A DNA stretch of 64,000 nucleotides, from positions 53,500 through 117,499 of the forward strand of contig JAGTSE010000011.1 of assembly GCA_018261615.1 (NCBI GenBank), in the 5' to 3' direction. The stretch comes from Pseudomonadota bacterium (GTDB taxonomy: Bacteria > Pseudomonadota > Gammaproteobacteria > Enterobacterales > Enterobacteriaceae). The notes below the pieces were generated by a model. It was not told where the DNA came from and ran no database searches. It saw nothing but the letters and a program-made list of their open reading frames with translations. Below are positions 47,045 to 55,042 of this stretch, one piece after another. Position numbers and translations under genes: made by a program. The stretch's first letter is position 1. Each line of letters begins with the position of its first letter.

Positions 47045-47279
47045 TTATGGCTCCTGCTGATCGTAGCTAAAAATATTCACATCTTATACAAGATATTTAT
47101 CATGGACAGGGCAATTAAATACTTTTTATTAAAGATGAGCAAGTTTTGACTATGATTATTTTTTCTTGTTCAACTTAGCCATTGCTATATTACGGGGCAT
47201 TCATTTTATTATTTTTAACGAAAGAATTGTCAGACTCTAATTTATGCCCCGCACCTCATTGCCGCTGGCTACGCCTGAG

Positions 47280-47680
47280 GCGCAGAACCAAAGCTGAGCG
47301 GTTGATTTCATGCATGATGCTCAGATTTGTAGTCGCTGTTTTCGAACATTTGACGTTATTGATGACAACTTTAATCGTGAGGCGCTGTCGATCGAGCCAG
47401 ACCTGAACCTGCTGGCCCAGCGAGTGGTCAGAACACTTGACAGGATCGCAGCAAACCGGGGATATCCGGCCAGGTAAACCGACGCAGAATGCTCTCTTTG
47501 AACGCTTTAACCGAACATACTGTACTGAAATACTCGATTTTTACCTGTTCAGGACACTGAATGAAGTGCAGGTAGTAATGGAAAAATGATGGTCGGGATA
47601 TAACTGCGGACGTCCACATGAATCGCTGAATAATCTGACACCGGAAGAATATCGAATGAAGCACCATTTGGCCGGGATCT
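47280..47680 (+). pseudogene. IS3-family transposase (OrfB) remnant
   Basis: Two pieces of an IS3-family OrfB can be read in different frames: RTFDVIDDFNREALSIEPDL with [19 protein letters not shown], then [20 protein letters not shown] with [10 protein letters not shown] and CGRPHESLNNLTPEEYR. The part between them, including a catalytic aspartate segment, is deleted, and stops interrupt the frame. The element is dead. The 230 bp before it and the 250 bp after it show no gene. Confidence 0.8.
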
Positions 47681-47933
47681 CAAAAATACATAGAACTAAA
47701 ACGGGTATGCTTACTGCACCTCACCCTATACGGGTTATATGCAACACCGTCTTAGTATAAAATTCGCACAACTACGTGCGCCATATACATTTTCGGTGCT
47801 TAATGCTGCAGAGCAAACTTTATGCTTAAGGTTATATACAAGAAAGTACACTTTTTGTAATGCATATAAACATGCATTTTAAATGAACTTAATTTTTAAC
47901 AACATAGCCAACAAGGAATTTCGAGTTATTTTT

Positions 47934-48053
47934 TTACTTTCTTTTCTTCTGTGTTCCAATCCTTCTTGAACTCATTAATTTAACGTGTCTGTAGAAAGAA
48001 AAGAATATTATAACTAGTAAGAAAATTATCATCAATACATAGATCAGAAGCAT
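47934..48053 (-). CDS. Small 39-residue membrane protein
   Basis: The reading from the ATG at 48053, preceded by AGGTG, gives MLLIYVLMIIFLLVIIFF, a single hydrophobic helix, then a basic tail rich in Lys and Arg (RHVKLMSSRR and KKRK at the end). Such inside-positive single-span peptides are typical of small enteric membrane proteins and type I toxins. No antisense RNA was recognised. Confidence 0.45.
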   Translation of the reverse strand: MLLIYVLMIIFLLVIIFFSFYRHVKLMSSRRIGTQKKRK

Positions 48054-48330
48054 GTTGCACCTACTCTAAAATAAATCAAAAATAAAATCCAGGTGAAGTT
48101 AAAGCAAGTGCATGGAATTTGTCAATAGACCTTATTAATTTAGGAGTTACCTCGCTTCATATACAGCAATACATTGAGGAAAATCTCAAAGTTCAATGAG
48201 TTGCTATAAAAAACATAATTTATACATAATTGTATATGACATTTGAAAAAACACATCTCTTTATTTATATTTTTAATATTGCTGCCGTTAATTAACTTAT
48301 CTAAATTATTACTACTACTGAGCAAATGTG

Positions 48331-48801
48331 ATGCTAAAAGACATAAATGTTATTATTAAAAACTACAATTGTAAATATTTTGAAACAGGTATCCATACCC
48401 TCATTGATACAATCTATAATAAATTTAAACTGCAAAGTGAGTATATTGACAAAGTTCATGGCTTTAATGTCATTTTCACACAGGGACATTTTAATCCTTT
48501 TCGAATTAGAAACAAAAATGTAATCATAATGCCAGTGACCGTTGATATTCAAACAGTAGAAATTTTATTCAGGAACTTACGTAAAGGGAGTCCGATCGAT
48601 TTAAAAGAAGTATCACTGAGCAACTGCGAGAGGAAAATTTTAGTTCTTTTCATTCTTGGAAAAAAAGATGGCGAAATTTCTTCCACCCTTTCTATTAACA
48701 TAAAAACAGTTTCATCACACAAAACCAACATTAAAAATAAAATATCAGCAAACACACGCATTGATTTATTTTATGCTTTTAATGAATTTTTTGATCATTA
48801 G
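48331..48801 (+). CDS. LuxR-type DNA-binding regulator
   Basis: This 156-residue protein has a C-terminal LuxR/GerE helix-turn-helix (LSNCERKILVLFILGKKDGE, then ISSTLSINIKTVSSHKTNI, residues about 95-140). The N-terminal part is short and of unknown fold, so it is neither an autoinducer receptor nor a canonical response regulator. It is strongly AT-rich. A GTG/ATG pair at 48328-48331 offers the start. Targets are unknown. Confidence 0.7.
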   Translation: MLKDINVIIKNYNCKYFETGIHTLIDTIYNKFKLQSEYIDKVHGFNVIFTQGHFNPFRIRNKNVIIMPVTVDIQTVEILFRNLRKGSPIDLKEVSLSNCERKILVLFILGKKDGEISSTLSINIKTVSSHKTNIKNKISANTRIDLFYAFNEFFDH

Positions 48802-49474
48802 TAATGATGTATTTGAAAAATGATATGAGTCGGTAACTAATGTTGTTGTAGCAACCCCGGCGAAGACATTGTGCTGCCTTCGCCGAATCATAGCTGGGCT
48901 ACACGGATGGGCTTCCGCTGGCATGACGATATGGCGTATGGACAACTTACTGAATGGGGGTACGAATACATCAACATGATGCCGGGATTAGTATGTATGC
49001 CCCGCCGGGCGATCCATAGTATCCGTGACGGTCAACGATTATGTGTTGATGGTGTCACTTGCTTGTTGCAGTATTGTAACAATGCGTGATGTTATACCAT
49101 TTCTATATTGTATCCTTCACATTCTATACTAACAAAAATCAACCTTGCCGAAAGTTCCAAATTGAAAATCATTAAATTGAGATGAGTAGAAGCATTGAAG
49201 ATATTTTATATATTCAAACTTGATATTAAAGTGTGAAAAAAATAACATTTCATTTAATGAAATATTGATTTAAATCATTTTTAGCATATATTATGCATTT
49301 TTAGCTATCATACCTATAAATTAATAAAGTAAGATGTTACAAAACATCAAATATACAAGCTGAATCGTATCTCAGCTGAGACAGCTTTGTTCTTTAAGTA
49401 CATCCTTTGATTGACAGGTGTTTGATTAGGTTTGAATTTTAAATAAATTTTATGTTCAAGCATGGATGGTGCTT
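48802..49474. other. Gene-poor stretch with a possible gene fragment
   Basis: Between 48871 and 49089 an open frame reads NHSWATRMGFRWHDDMAYGQ, then LTEWGYEYINMMPG. Its base composition is more balanced than that of the AT-rich surroundings, and it lacks a start signal, which suggests the fragment of an imported gene. I do not recognise the family. The remaining 400 bp are very AT-rich with no gene seen. Confidence 0.35.
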
Positions 49475-49930
49475 ATGTTACCTTGCGAACTAAGTTATAA
49501 ATTAAACCAGCATATGAATAGGGAATTCCGCTGTGCGGGTACTTGTATCGCAAGAAGTTCCTGGCTTTTAGATACAGATCATGATGATATTGCATATTTT
49601 TTCCGCGTACTGGCACAATCCTCAATCACGAGAACTATTAAGTTTTATAATTTTCTGAGTAAGTGTCAGGAAATACCTTTTATCAATCCCGACATATCAG
49701 TTACTGATAAGAATGAATTATCTTTGCCAGTTATTATTAATGAACTATTATTAGATTTTCAGATACGAAATGAGAATATCTCAGCGATAGAAAAAATTGC
49801 TGCAAAGAGATCAAATATTAAAACGAGTTTGTTTATAGCTAACATAAGAGTACTTTATCGCGATGAGGCACAATTATTGCTATCAACTATTGAAACTCAT
49901 AGGCTAAAAGAAAATACAGTCATTATGTAA
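49475..49930 (+). CDS. FtnB-like ferritin homologue lacking iron ligands
   Basis: This 151-residue protein aligns with bacterial ferritins, best with FtnB: LSYKLNQHMNREFRCAGTCI corresponds to helix A and FFRVLAQSSITRTIKFYNFL to helix B. The helix-A glutamate is kept, but the helix-B Glu and His ligands are Ser and Arg, so a ferroxidase centre is unlikely; FtnB itself has a weakened site there. The start at 49475 has GGATGGTG upstream. It could be a degenerate storage protein or a regulator of iron handling. Confidence 0.65.
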   Translation: MLPCELSYKLNQHMNREFRCAGTCIARSSWLLDTDHDDIAYFFRVLAQSSITRTIKFYNFLSKCQEIPFINPDISVTDKNELSLPVIINELLLDFQIRNENISAIEKIAAKRSNIKTSLFIANIRVLYRDEAQLLLSTIETHRLKENTVIM

Positions 49931-50202
49931 CGCCCACAAAGATAAGATGTCGAGCGCTATTTATATTCGCTCAACGGCTAATGATAAGCATCTATTCTCA
50001 GCACCTAAGTTTTACTCTGTGCAATACCTATGCCCATCCCTGATGGTACGCAAAAATTCGGCAAACTTAAATGATGAACAAAATGCCTGCTTATCAATGA
50101 GTACCCATGGAATTTCTCAAGTAAAAGCACGTTTAAAATATTATATTTAAAAAATACTGACAGGTATTTAAAGCAAACACCTGTCATAGGAATTTTAAAT
50201 TT

Positions 50203-50508
50203 TCAAAAAAGAGTTTCGCTAATTTTTATTTCTTCAACATTGATAATATCCGACATATTGAATCCAGACATATCATTACTAAACTCTTTACTCCGCATAT
50301 AGTTCTGATTCAACGAGTTGATATCACAATCATCAGGAAATGTAACAACTGCTATTACCTGATTCTCTTGTTCATCACCACCTATGTATACATTATTAAC
50401 GAATATTCCAAACTTCGGTAAACTTACCATATGCTTTGGCCAGCAATCCCGGAAATATTTTGTCGCACTTTCTTTATTTCTTAACGTATAAATTCTTAAT
50501 TGTTTCAT
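50203..50508 (-). CDS. NIPSNAP-like small alpha/beta-barrel protein
   Basis: From the ATG behind AAGGGGAA this is a 101-residue protein, MKQLRIYTLRNKESATKYFR, then WPKHMVSLPKFGIFVNNVYIG. The pattern fits the NIPSNAP or dimeric alpha/beta-barrel group. A 26-residue longer reading that would add a signal peptide is possible but has no better start signal. Function is unknown; the gene stands alone among IS remnants. Confidence 0.6.
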   Translation of the reverse strand: MKQLRIYTLRNKESATKYFRDCWPKHMVSLPKFGIFVNNVYIGGDEQENQVIAVVTFPDDCDINSLNQNYMRSKEFSNDMSGFNMSDIINVEEIKISETLF

Positions 50509-50754
50509 CAGACTTCCCCTTATGGATTGAGCAAAGCATGGGATACTTAACGAGCATACAAAAGAAGACAGGATTATTTTATACAAAAAAACACATTTTA
50601 CTCTTGTGACCTGTTCGCTATCGATTAAAGCTGATTGATTTCACAAAAACCTCTTGTAAGCATCCCGCTTAACCGTGTAAGTATCCCGGTAAAACGAACC
50701 ATTCACTTTTAGAGATCTTCCGACATACTGATTATGTCCCTTGAGGAGATCGCC

Positions 50755-50817
50755 ATGCGTAAAGTCCGATTCACTGGGCACCAGATTATCGCCGTATTGA
50801 AGCCCGTTGAGGCCTGA
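50755..50817 (+). pseudogene. IS3-family OrfA fragment
   Basis: With GAGGAGAT before the ATG the frame reads MRKVRFTGHQIIAVLKPVEA and then stops. This is the N-terminus of an IS3-family OrfA of the same kind as the OrfB remnant at 47280. The rest of the element is missing. From 50818 to 51086 I see no gene. Confidence 0.75.
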
Positions 50818-51086
50818 CATACCACGTACCAACCTACATTACTAGCTGGCCATGAATGACTATCGATATGGTCAGTTATGAACTGTCAGTTCAACGGAGC
50901 GATGCAGCGCTATCCTTAAACAAGGGGACAGTCTGGACTGAATATTAATCTATTGGCTTCACTATTGTAGGCGACTTTGCTGATTCGTTGATTACTGCGG
51001 CAGCCAACTTACCTTTATATGGCTGATTTGGTAAATGTCATTGCATATTTCAGGCAGGCGAAAAATACTTCTCAGGCATAATAATA

Positions 51087-51114
51087 GAAGGAGCGCATAA
51101 AGATGCCCTCCTTC
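51087..51114 (-). terminator. Terminator of the 295-residue gene
   Basis: On the minus strand GAAGGAG and CTCCTTC pair around a loop, followed by TATTATTAT. It lies 51 bp beyond the stop of the gene at 51165-52052. Confidence 0.6.
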
Positions 51115-51164
51115 ATTTATACAATGATTCAGTCCTCAAAGATAATATCCAAGTTACGAACAAC

Positions 51165-52052
51165 TTACTCGACCGCAGCACCTTCTTTACCAAAGCAGAA
51201 TTTCACATGTTTAGATGTATCTGGCGTAGTATTTTCATCCAGCCAGTCATCCCAGCTTTTGACAAATTTTGCAGCTAATTTAACTGCCGCATCACGAGTC
51301 CATAAAGCTGACGAAAAAGTCAATTCCAGGACTTTAACATCGACCTGGGTTTTGTATTTATCTTTAGGCGCACCTTTGCCGCTACTGTGGCTGCGCTCCA
51401 TCAGCATATAAGTTTGCTCAAGCTGAACGACAATATCATCATTCGCTGACTGAATGGAGTTCTGTACAAAGAGAGTATCAGTATTTGTAGTGTTGACTCG
51501 ACTGGTACATGCCATCGCCAGATTGACAATACTATTTTTCACTTTTTCTCTGCTTGCTTCGGTTATACCGGCGTAAAGATCCGCTACCTTGTTGATAAGA
51601 GAATCATAATTCTCCTCTTCGTAATTAACGGTTGGATGTTCAGACTGCGTAATGCGAAAATATGGAACACGCAAGATTTGCTCAACAAAATCCATAAACC
51701 CTTGTGCGTTTTTATTGTTATCCGGATCCAGCGGATTCCATGTTGTACGCGTCTTTGCCAGCCCAAGAATGCTGGTCACCGCATTGCCCGGATTGCTTGC
51801 AAGAATGTCGATAATTTTATCCTTTTCCTGGTTTTTAATCGCCAGATCCAGGATTTTACCAACGTCTGACTGATGGGAAGCCTGATCCCCAGTTGCGATT
51901 GTGTTCTGACCGGAAACACTGCTGTCTCCAGATTTTTCCACTTTGAACAGTGCGTGGGCCTTTAACAGAGGACCATGAAGAGGTGCGGCACTTTTGTTAT
52001 CAACCCAATCATGGAATTTTGAAAGCAGGTCTTGATTCTGAGTAGTAGCCAT
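51165..52052 (-). CDS. Unknown 295-residue cytoplasmic protein
   Basis: I do not recognise the family. From the ATG giving MATTQNQDLLSKF, preceded by AGGA, it is 295 residues without signal peptide or membrane segments. A polar N-terminal part (HDWVDNKSAAPLHGPLLKAH) is followed by a Ser/Gly/Thr-rich linker (SGDSSVSGQNTIATGDQ) and a mixed alpha/beta domain (WNPLDPDNNKNAQGFMDFVE, then LTFSSALWTRDAAVKLAAKF). It is complete, with its own terminator, in an AT-rich region with IS debris. An extracellular or injected role cannot be excluded but has no support. Confidence 0.65.
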   Translation of the reverse strand: MATTQNQDLLSKFHDWVDNKSAAPLHGPLLKAHALFKVEKSGDSSVSGQNTIATGDQASHQSDVGKILDLAIKNQEKDKIIDILASNPGNAVTSILGLAKTRTTWNPLDPDNNKNAQGFMDFVEQILRVPYFRITQSEHPTVNYEEENYDSLINKVADLYAGITEASREKVKNSIVNLAMACTSRVNTTNTDTLFVQNSIQSANDDIVVQLEQTYMLMERSHSSGKGAPKDKYKTQVDVKVLELTFSSALWTRDAAVKLAAKFVKSWDDWLDENTTPDTSKHVKFCFGKEGAAVE

Positions 52053-52882
52053 TTCAGTAATCCTGATAATGAATGTGATAATATATTCGCCCTCATCCAA
52101 TAAACACCGTGGATGAGTTATTAATGGTAGTTAAAAAGACAAAAAAAACCACAATAAAAGTACCATTTTATTAAATACCCTTTCATTTCAATTAATTCCC
52201 TTGTTTTATAATTATGATATTTTATATAAAAAACATCATGTATAAAATATTATTTTGCAATCCTTGATTTTCAAATAGATAGTCAAATCGCCATAGTAAA
52301 CAAAAACCTGAATAAGCAAAAATATAATCTCAAGACGAACTGATCATAATATTTCAGGGGGAATATATACATTAAAACATTTCCCCAGGAAAATCTTCTT
52401 GAAATCACAAAACTCGTTAAATCAACGCATTTCTGCAACAACACTGTTGCTAACATAACCCGGTACGAATCATGCCTACGTCAATCGACTCTTAACCAAT
52501 CTCTGAACAAATACCCTCCCCAGGGAAGAAGGGGAATCCTGCCCTTACTGGGTATTGGATAAGCCAGGCAGATCCCGACGCGTCATGCGCTGTCCGCATT
52601 TATTGAACGCGGGCCTTCGCCTGACTAAACAGATACATGATCATTAGTCAATTCCAGCTTATGATTCAACATGAGTCAGCCTTTAATAATCGCAAGTTAT
52701 TCCAGCGTCTATTCCGCTAATATGGGCAGGTGGTTTGCATCCTCCATCTTTCGTCAGGTAAAAGAGGCGTGTAAAAATCAAACAATAACCACGGGCCTCA
52801 ACCTCTGAGGTGGATTTTTATAATGAAATTTAATAAAATAGAGGTGCTTTATTTTTACAACATATCAAACAAATGGTGATAA
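52053..52882. other. Long gene-free stretch
   Basis: The first 270 bp are very AT-rich and probably hold the promoter of the 295-residue gene. From 52400 to 52780 the composition is more even but no frame is supported. At about 52789-52822 CCAC, CCTCA and TGAGGTGG pair in a hairpin followed by ATTTTT, a terminator-like structure with no gene upstream, perhaps left after a deletion. Confidence 0.45.
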
Positions 52883-53101
52883 ATGATGAGTAAGTACTTG
52901 TATTTAGCTATTTTTTCTGCCACCATCGCCCTGGCTGGCTGCTCCAGCGACTATGTACTGCAGACTAAATCAGGTGAAATGATTGTCACCAAGGGTAAAC
53001 CAGAAATAGATAAATCTACGGGGCTGGTAACCTATAAGGATGCGGGTGGCTTCAAACATGAAATCAACCGCGATCAGATCTCAAATATGGTAGAGAAATA
53101 A
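52883..53101 (+). CDS. YgdI/YgdR-family small lipoprotein
   Basis: This 72-residue protein has a lipoprotein signal peptide with lipobox LAGC (cysteine about residue 20). The mature part YVLQTKSGEMIVTKGKPEID with YKDAGGFKHEINRDQI is the DUF903 fold found in YgdI and YgdR. It would be anchored in the cell envelope; the function of the family is not known. An ATG three bases later is equally possible. A terminator follows at 53122. Confidence 0.85.
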   Translation: MMSKYLYLAIFSATIALAGCSSDYVLQTKSGEMIVTKGKPEIDKSTGLVTYKDAGGFKHEINRDQISNMVEK

Positions 53102-53121
53102 ACATTTATTTACCAATAAAG

Positions 53122-53148
53122 TCCCACATTTACATGTGGGGCTATTTT
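53122..53148 (+). terminator. Terminator after the small lipoprotein gene
   Basis: CCCACAT (53123-53129) pairs with ATGTGGG (53134-53140), followed by GCTATTTT. Confidence 0.7.
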
Positions 53149-53244
53149 CAGCAAAGTATTGCAACTCATTTCTCAATACCAAACTTAAACCTGAGTACCG
53201 CCTTTGCGATTCATGCAGTTCTTCAGCAGAATATCTCGTTTTTA

Positions 53245-53408
53245 TCACTTGTTGAGTAGCTTGCTTGCATTAGCAGTTTTATATCTTTCATCTTTAGATG
53301 TGTACTTGCCAGTGATATGATTACTAGTTGGCAAATCCTTGAGTGCCTGCGCTTTACATTGAGTTTCAGCCACGTCTTCTTGTCGAAGCCGGGGTTAACC
53401 CACTGCAT
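53245..53408 (-). pseudogene. Frameshifted fragment of a small unknown protein
   Basis: On the minus strand QWVNPGFDKK in one frame is continued after a shift near 53380 by DVAETQCKAQALKDLP, then TSNHITGKYTSKDERYKTAN up to a stop. The two pieces together read like the C-terminal part of a small exported protein. It begins ten bases after the entry-exclusion-like gene stops and has no ribosome-binding site. Family not recognised. Confidence 0.4.
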
Positions 53409-53417
53409 CTTAAAAAT

Positions 53418-53798
53418 TCATTTACTTTCCTTCATCAATTTTTCAAAGAAAGACTGTTTTTTATTCATTTTACAGTCGGAAATTATTTCTTTGTTGATAT
53501 CATCTTCCCTTGAATGTTCAACAAGCTGCTTAAATCTGTGCTTTATTTCAATACCTGAAGGGCTGCAGTCTACTGAGTCGGCCAGATACACAGCCGCACT
53601 GTATGCCGCGTAACATTCATCCACATTGTCCGGGTGAGATTTACAACCGCTAAATACACTATAGGCAGAATCAGGATGATTTTTATAATAGTTAATTTCA
53701 GGCGTATTTTTTAGTTGAGAAAATATACCCGGAAGTAACATTACTGAAGCCACAGCAAGCGTGACTGTCCCCGTCAGGACTGTATATTTGAACTTCAT
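53418..53798 (-). CDS. Entry-exclusion (EexN/TrbK)-like membrane-anchored protein
   Basis: From the ATG behind AGGGGA this is a 126-residue protein with an N-terminal membrane anchor or signal (KYTVLTGTVTLAVASVMLLP). The part INYYKNHPDSAYSVFSGCKS, with a further cysteine in DECYAAY, resembles EexN-type entry-exclusion proteins, whose mark is a Tyr-x-x-His-Pro stretch followed by spaced cysteines. In plasmids these proteins block entry of related conjugative elements. No conjugation gene is nearby, so it may be a relic. The 34-residue longer reading is not supported. Confidence 0.5.
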   Translation of the reverse strand: MKFKYTVLTGTVTLAVASVMLLPGIFSQLKNTPEINYYKNHPDSAYSVFSGCKSHPDNVDECYAAYSAAVYLADSVDCSPSGIEIKHRFKQLVEHSREDDINKEIISDCKMNKKQSFFEKLMKESK

Positions 53799-54019
53799 TA
53801 TATCCCCTACTGACACAACCGGCCCACGACTCCGATTTCCAACGAGAAAGCATTCAATAAACTGTTGGCTGTGAGACTGAAAATCATTCAGCCAGATCAC
53901 TGATCGAGTACTACAGATTTCATGTATCTGGCATAGCTATTTCTGCAGTTTATCAGATAGTTTCGGTTGTTTCCCCGCAGTTTCCCTTCTCCTTCGCTCT
54001 TGCAATAGCCATACCTTAC

Positions 54020-54125
54020 CGGGTACGCAGGCGTATGCTTTTATCGAAAAACATCGGACTGAGTTCAGCATTAACGCGATGCATCGGGTGCTTCGGATTG
54101 CCCGTAGCGACTGGTATGCCTGGTG
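54020..54125 (+). pseudogene. IS3-family OrfB N-terminal fragment
   Basis: The frame reads [20 protein letters not shown], then [11 protein letters not shown] before a stop, the start of an IS3-family OrfB of a different group from that at 47280. No other part of the element is present. The 200 bp before it show no gene. Confidence 0.7.
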
Positions 54126-54155
54126 AATCCATCGTGGTCAGATAGGATCAAAGTC

Positions 54156-54186
54156 ATGCCAGTTGCTTATGCGGAGCAACTGGCAT
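54156..54186. terminator. 12-bp perfect hairpin behind the SDR gene
   Basis: ATGCCAGTTGCT (54156-54167) and AGCAACTGGCAT (54175-54186) pair perfectly. It lies 47 bp beyond the stop of the leftward SDR-efflux operon, without a clear T run, so termination is only likely. Confidence 0.45.
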
Positions 54187-54232
54187 ATCCGCCAGGTTGA
54201 CCTCTTCCAGTAAGGGGATGATTCTTAAGTCG

Positions 54233-55042
54233 CTATTCTTTCATTCCAAAGGTTTTTCTCAGTGCCTTACTGACCATACTGGCAGGTGCAAAACGACGTA
54301 GCCTGGCAAGCAACGTGGCTTCGCCTCCTGGGGTATTGCGCATTTTCCATGGGCCCAGTGCAGCGGTTACAATTGTTCCTGCCACGCTCTCCGGCAAGGA
54401 CGCTGTAGCGACTTTTTTCAGTATCGCCCCCAGACTCTGTCTTCGCGAGTCTTCATAAAAAGCTATCCTTTCTGCCGTTTCAGAGGAATTCACATCAAAT
54501 TTTGTTCTTGTAAAAGAAGGCTCCACCAGCGTGATGCGAACACCGCTTTCACGTAGCTCGTGATCCAGGGTTTCCGACATCCCTTCCAGAGCGTGTTTGG
54601 ACGCAGCATAGATGCCCATAAAGGGTGCAGGGAGAAAACCCAGTACTGAGCTAACATTCACAATACGTCCGCTTTTCTGGTTTCGCATTTGCGGCAGTAC
54701 TGCTCTTGTTGTACGTAGTACGCCGAAAAAGTTGGTATCAAACAGTCTGGTCGCCTCCTCCACAGATGTTTCCTCAACAGCACCAATCAGGGACACACCC
54801 GCACTGTTAACCAGGACATCAATACGTCCCGCTTTCGCTATAACCCTTTCTATCGCCAGGTTCACAGAGTCTTCATCCCGAACGTCCATTTCCGTTAGTA
54901 CAACGCCATTCAACGGGGAAGCGGTGTTGATATCCCTGACGGTACCAAATACCTCACAACCTCTGGCTTTAAAGGCCAGGGCTGCCGCCCTGCCGATACC
55001 TGATGAAACGCCGGTAATCAGAACGACTTTATGTTCAGACAT
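54233..55042 (-). CDS. Short-chain dehydrogenase/reductase
   Basis: This 269-residue classical SDR oxidoreductase has the nucleotide-binding [10 protein letters not shown] near the start, NSAGVS (the NNAG position), the catalytic Ser in VNVSSVLGF and the YAASK motif. Its substrate is unknown. It is the last gene of the leftward efflux operon and overlaps the pump gene by eight bases, a recurring neighbour for this kind of RND cluster. Confidence 0.88.
   Translation of the reverse strand: MSEHKVVLITGVSSGIGRAAALAFKARGCEVFGTVRDINTASPLNGVVLTEMDVRDEDSVNLAIERVIAKAGRIDVLVNSAGVSLIGAVEETSVEEATRLFDTNFFGVLRTTRAVLPQMRNQKSGRIVNVSSVLGFLPAPFMGIYAASKHALEGMSETLDHELRESGVRITLVEPSFTRTKFDVNSSETAERIAFYEDSRRQSLGAILKKVATASLPESVAGTIVTAALGPWKMRNTPGGEATLLARLRRFAPASMVSKALRKTFGMKE

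Noticed and set aside
49947..50150. Plus-strand 67-codon open frame
   Set aside because: It has no ribosome-binding site or domain and lies in a stretch with IS debris.
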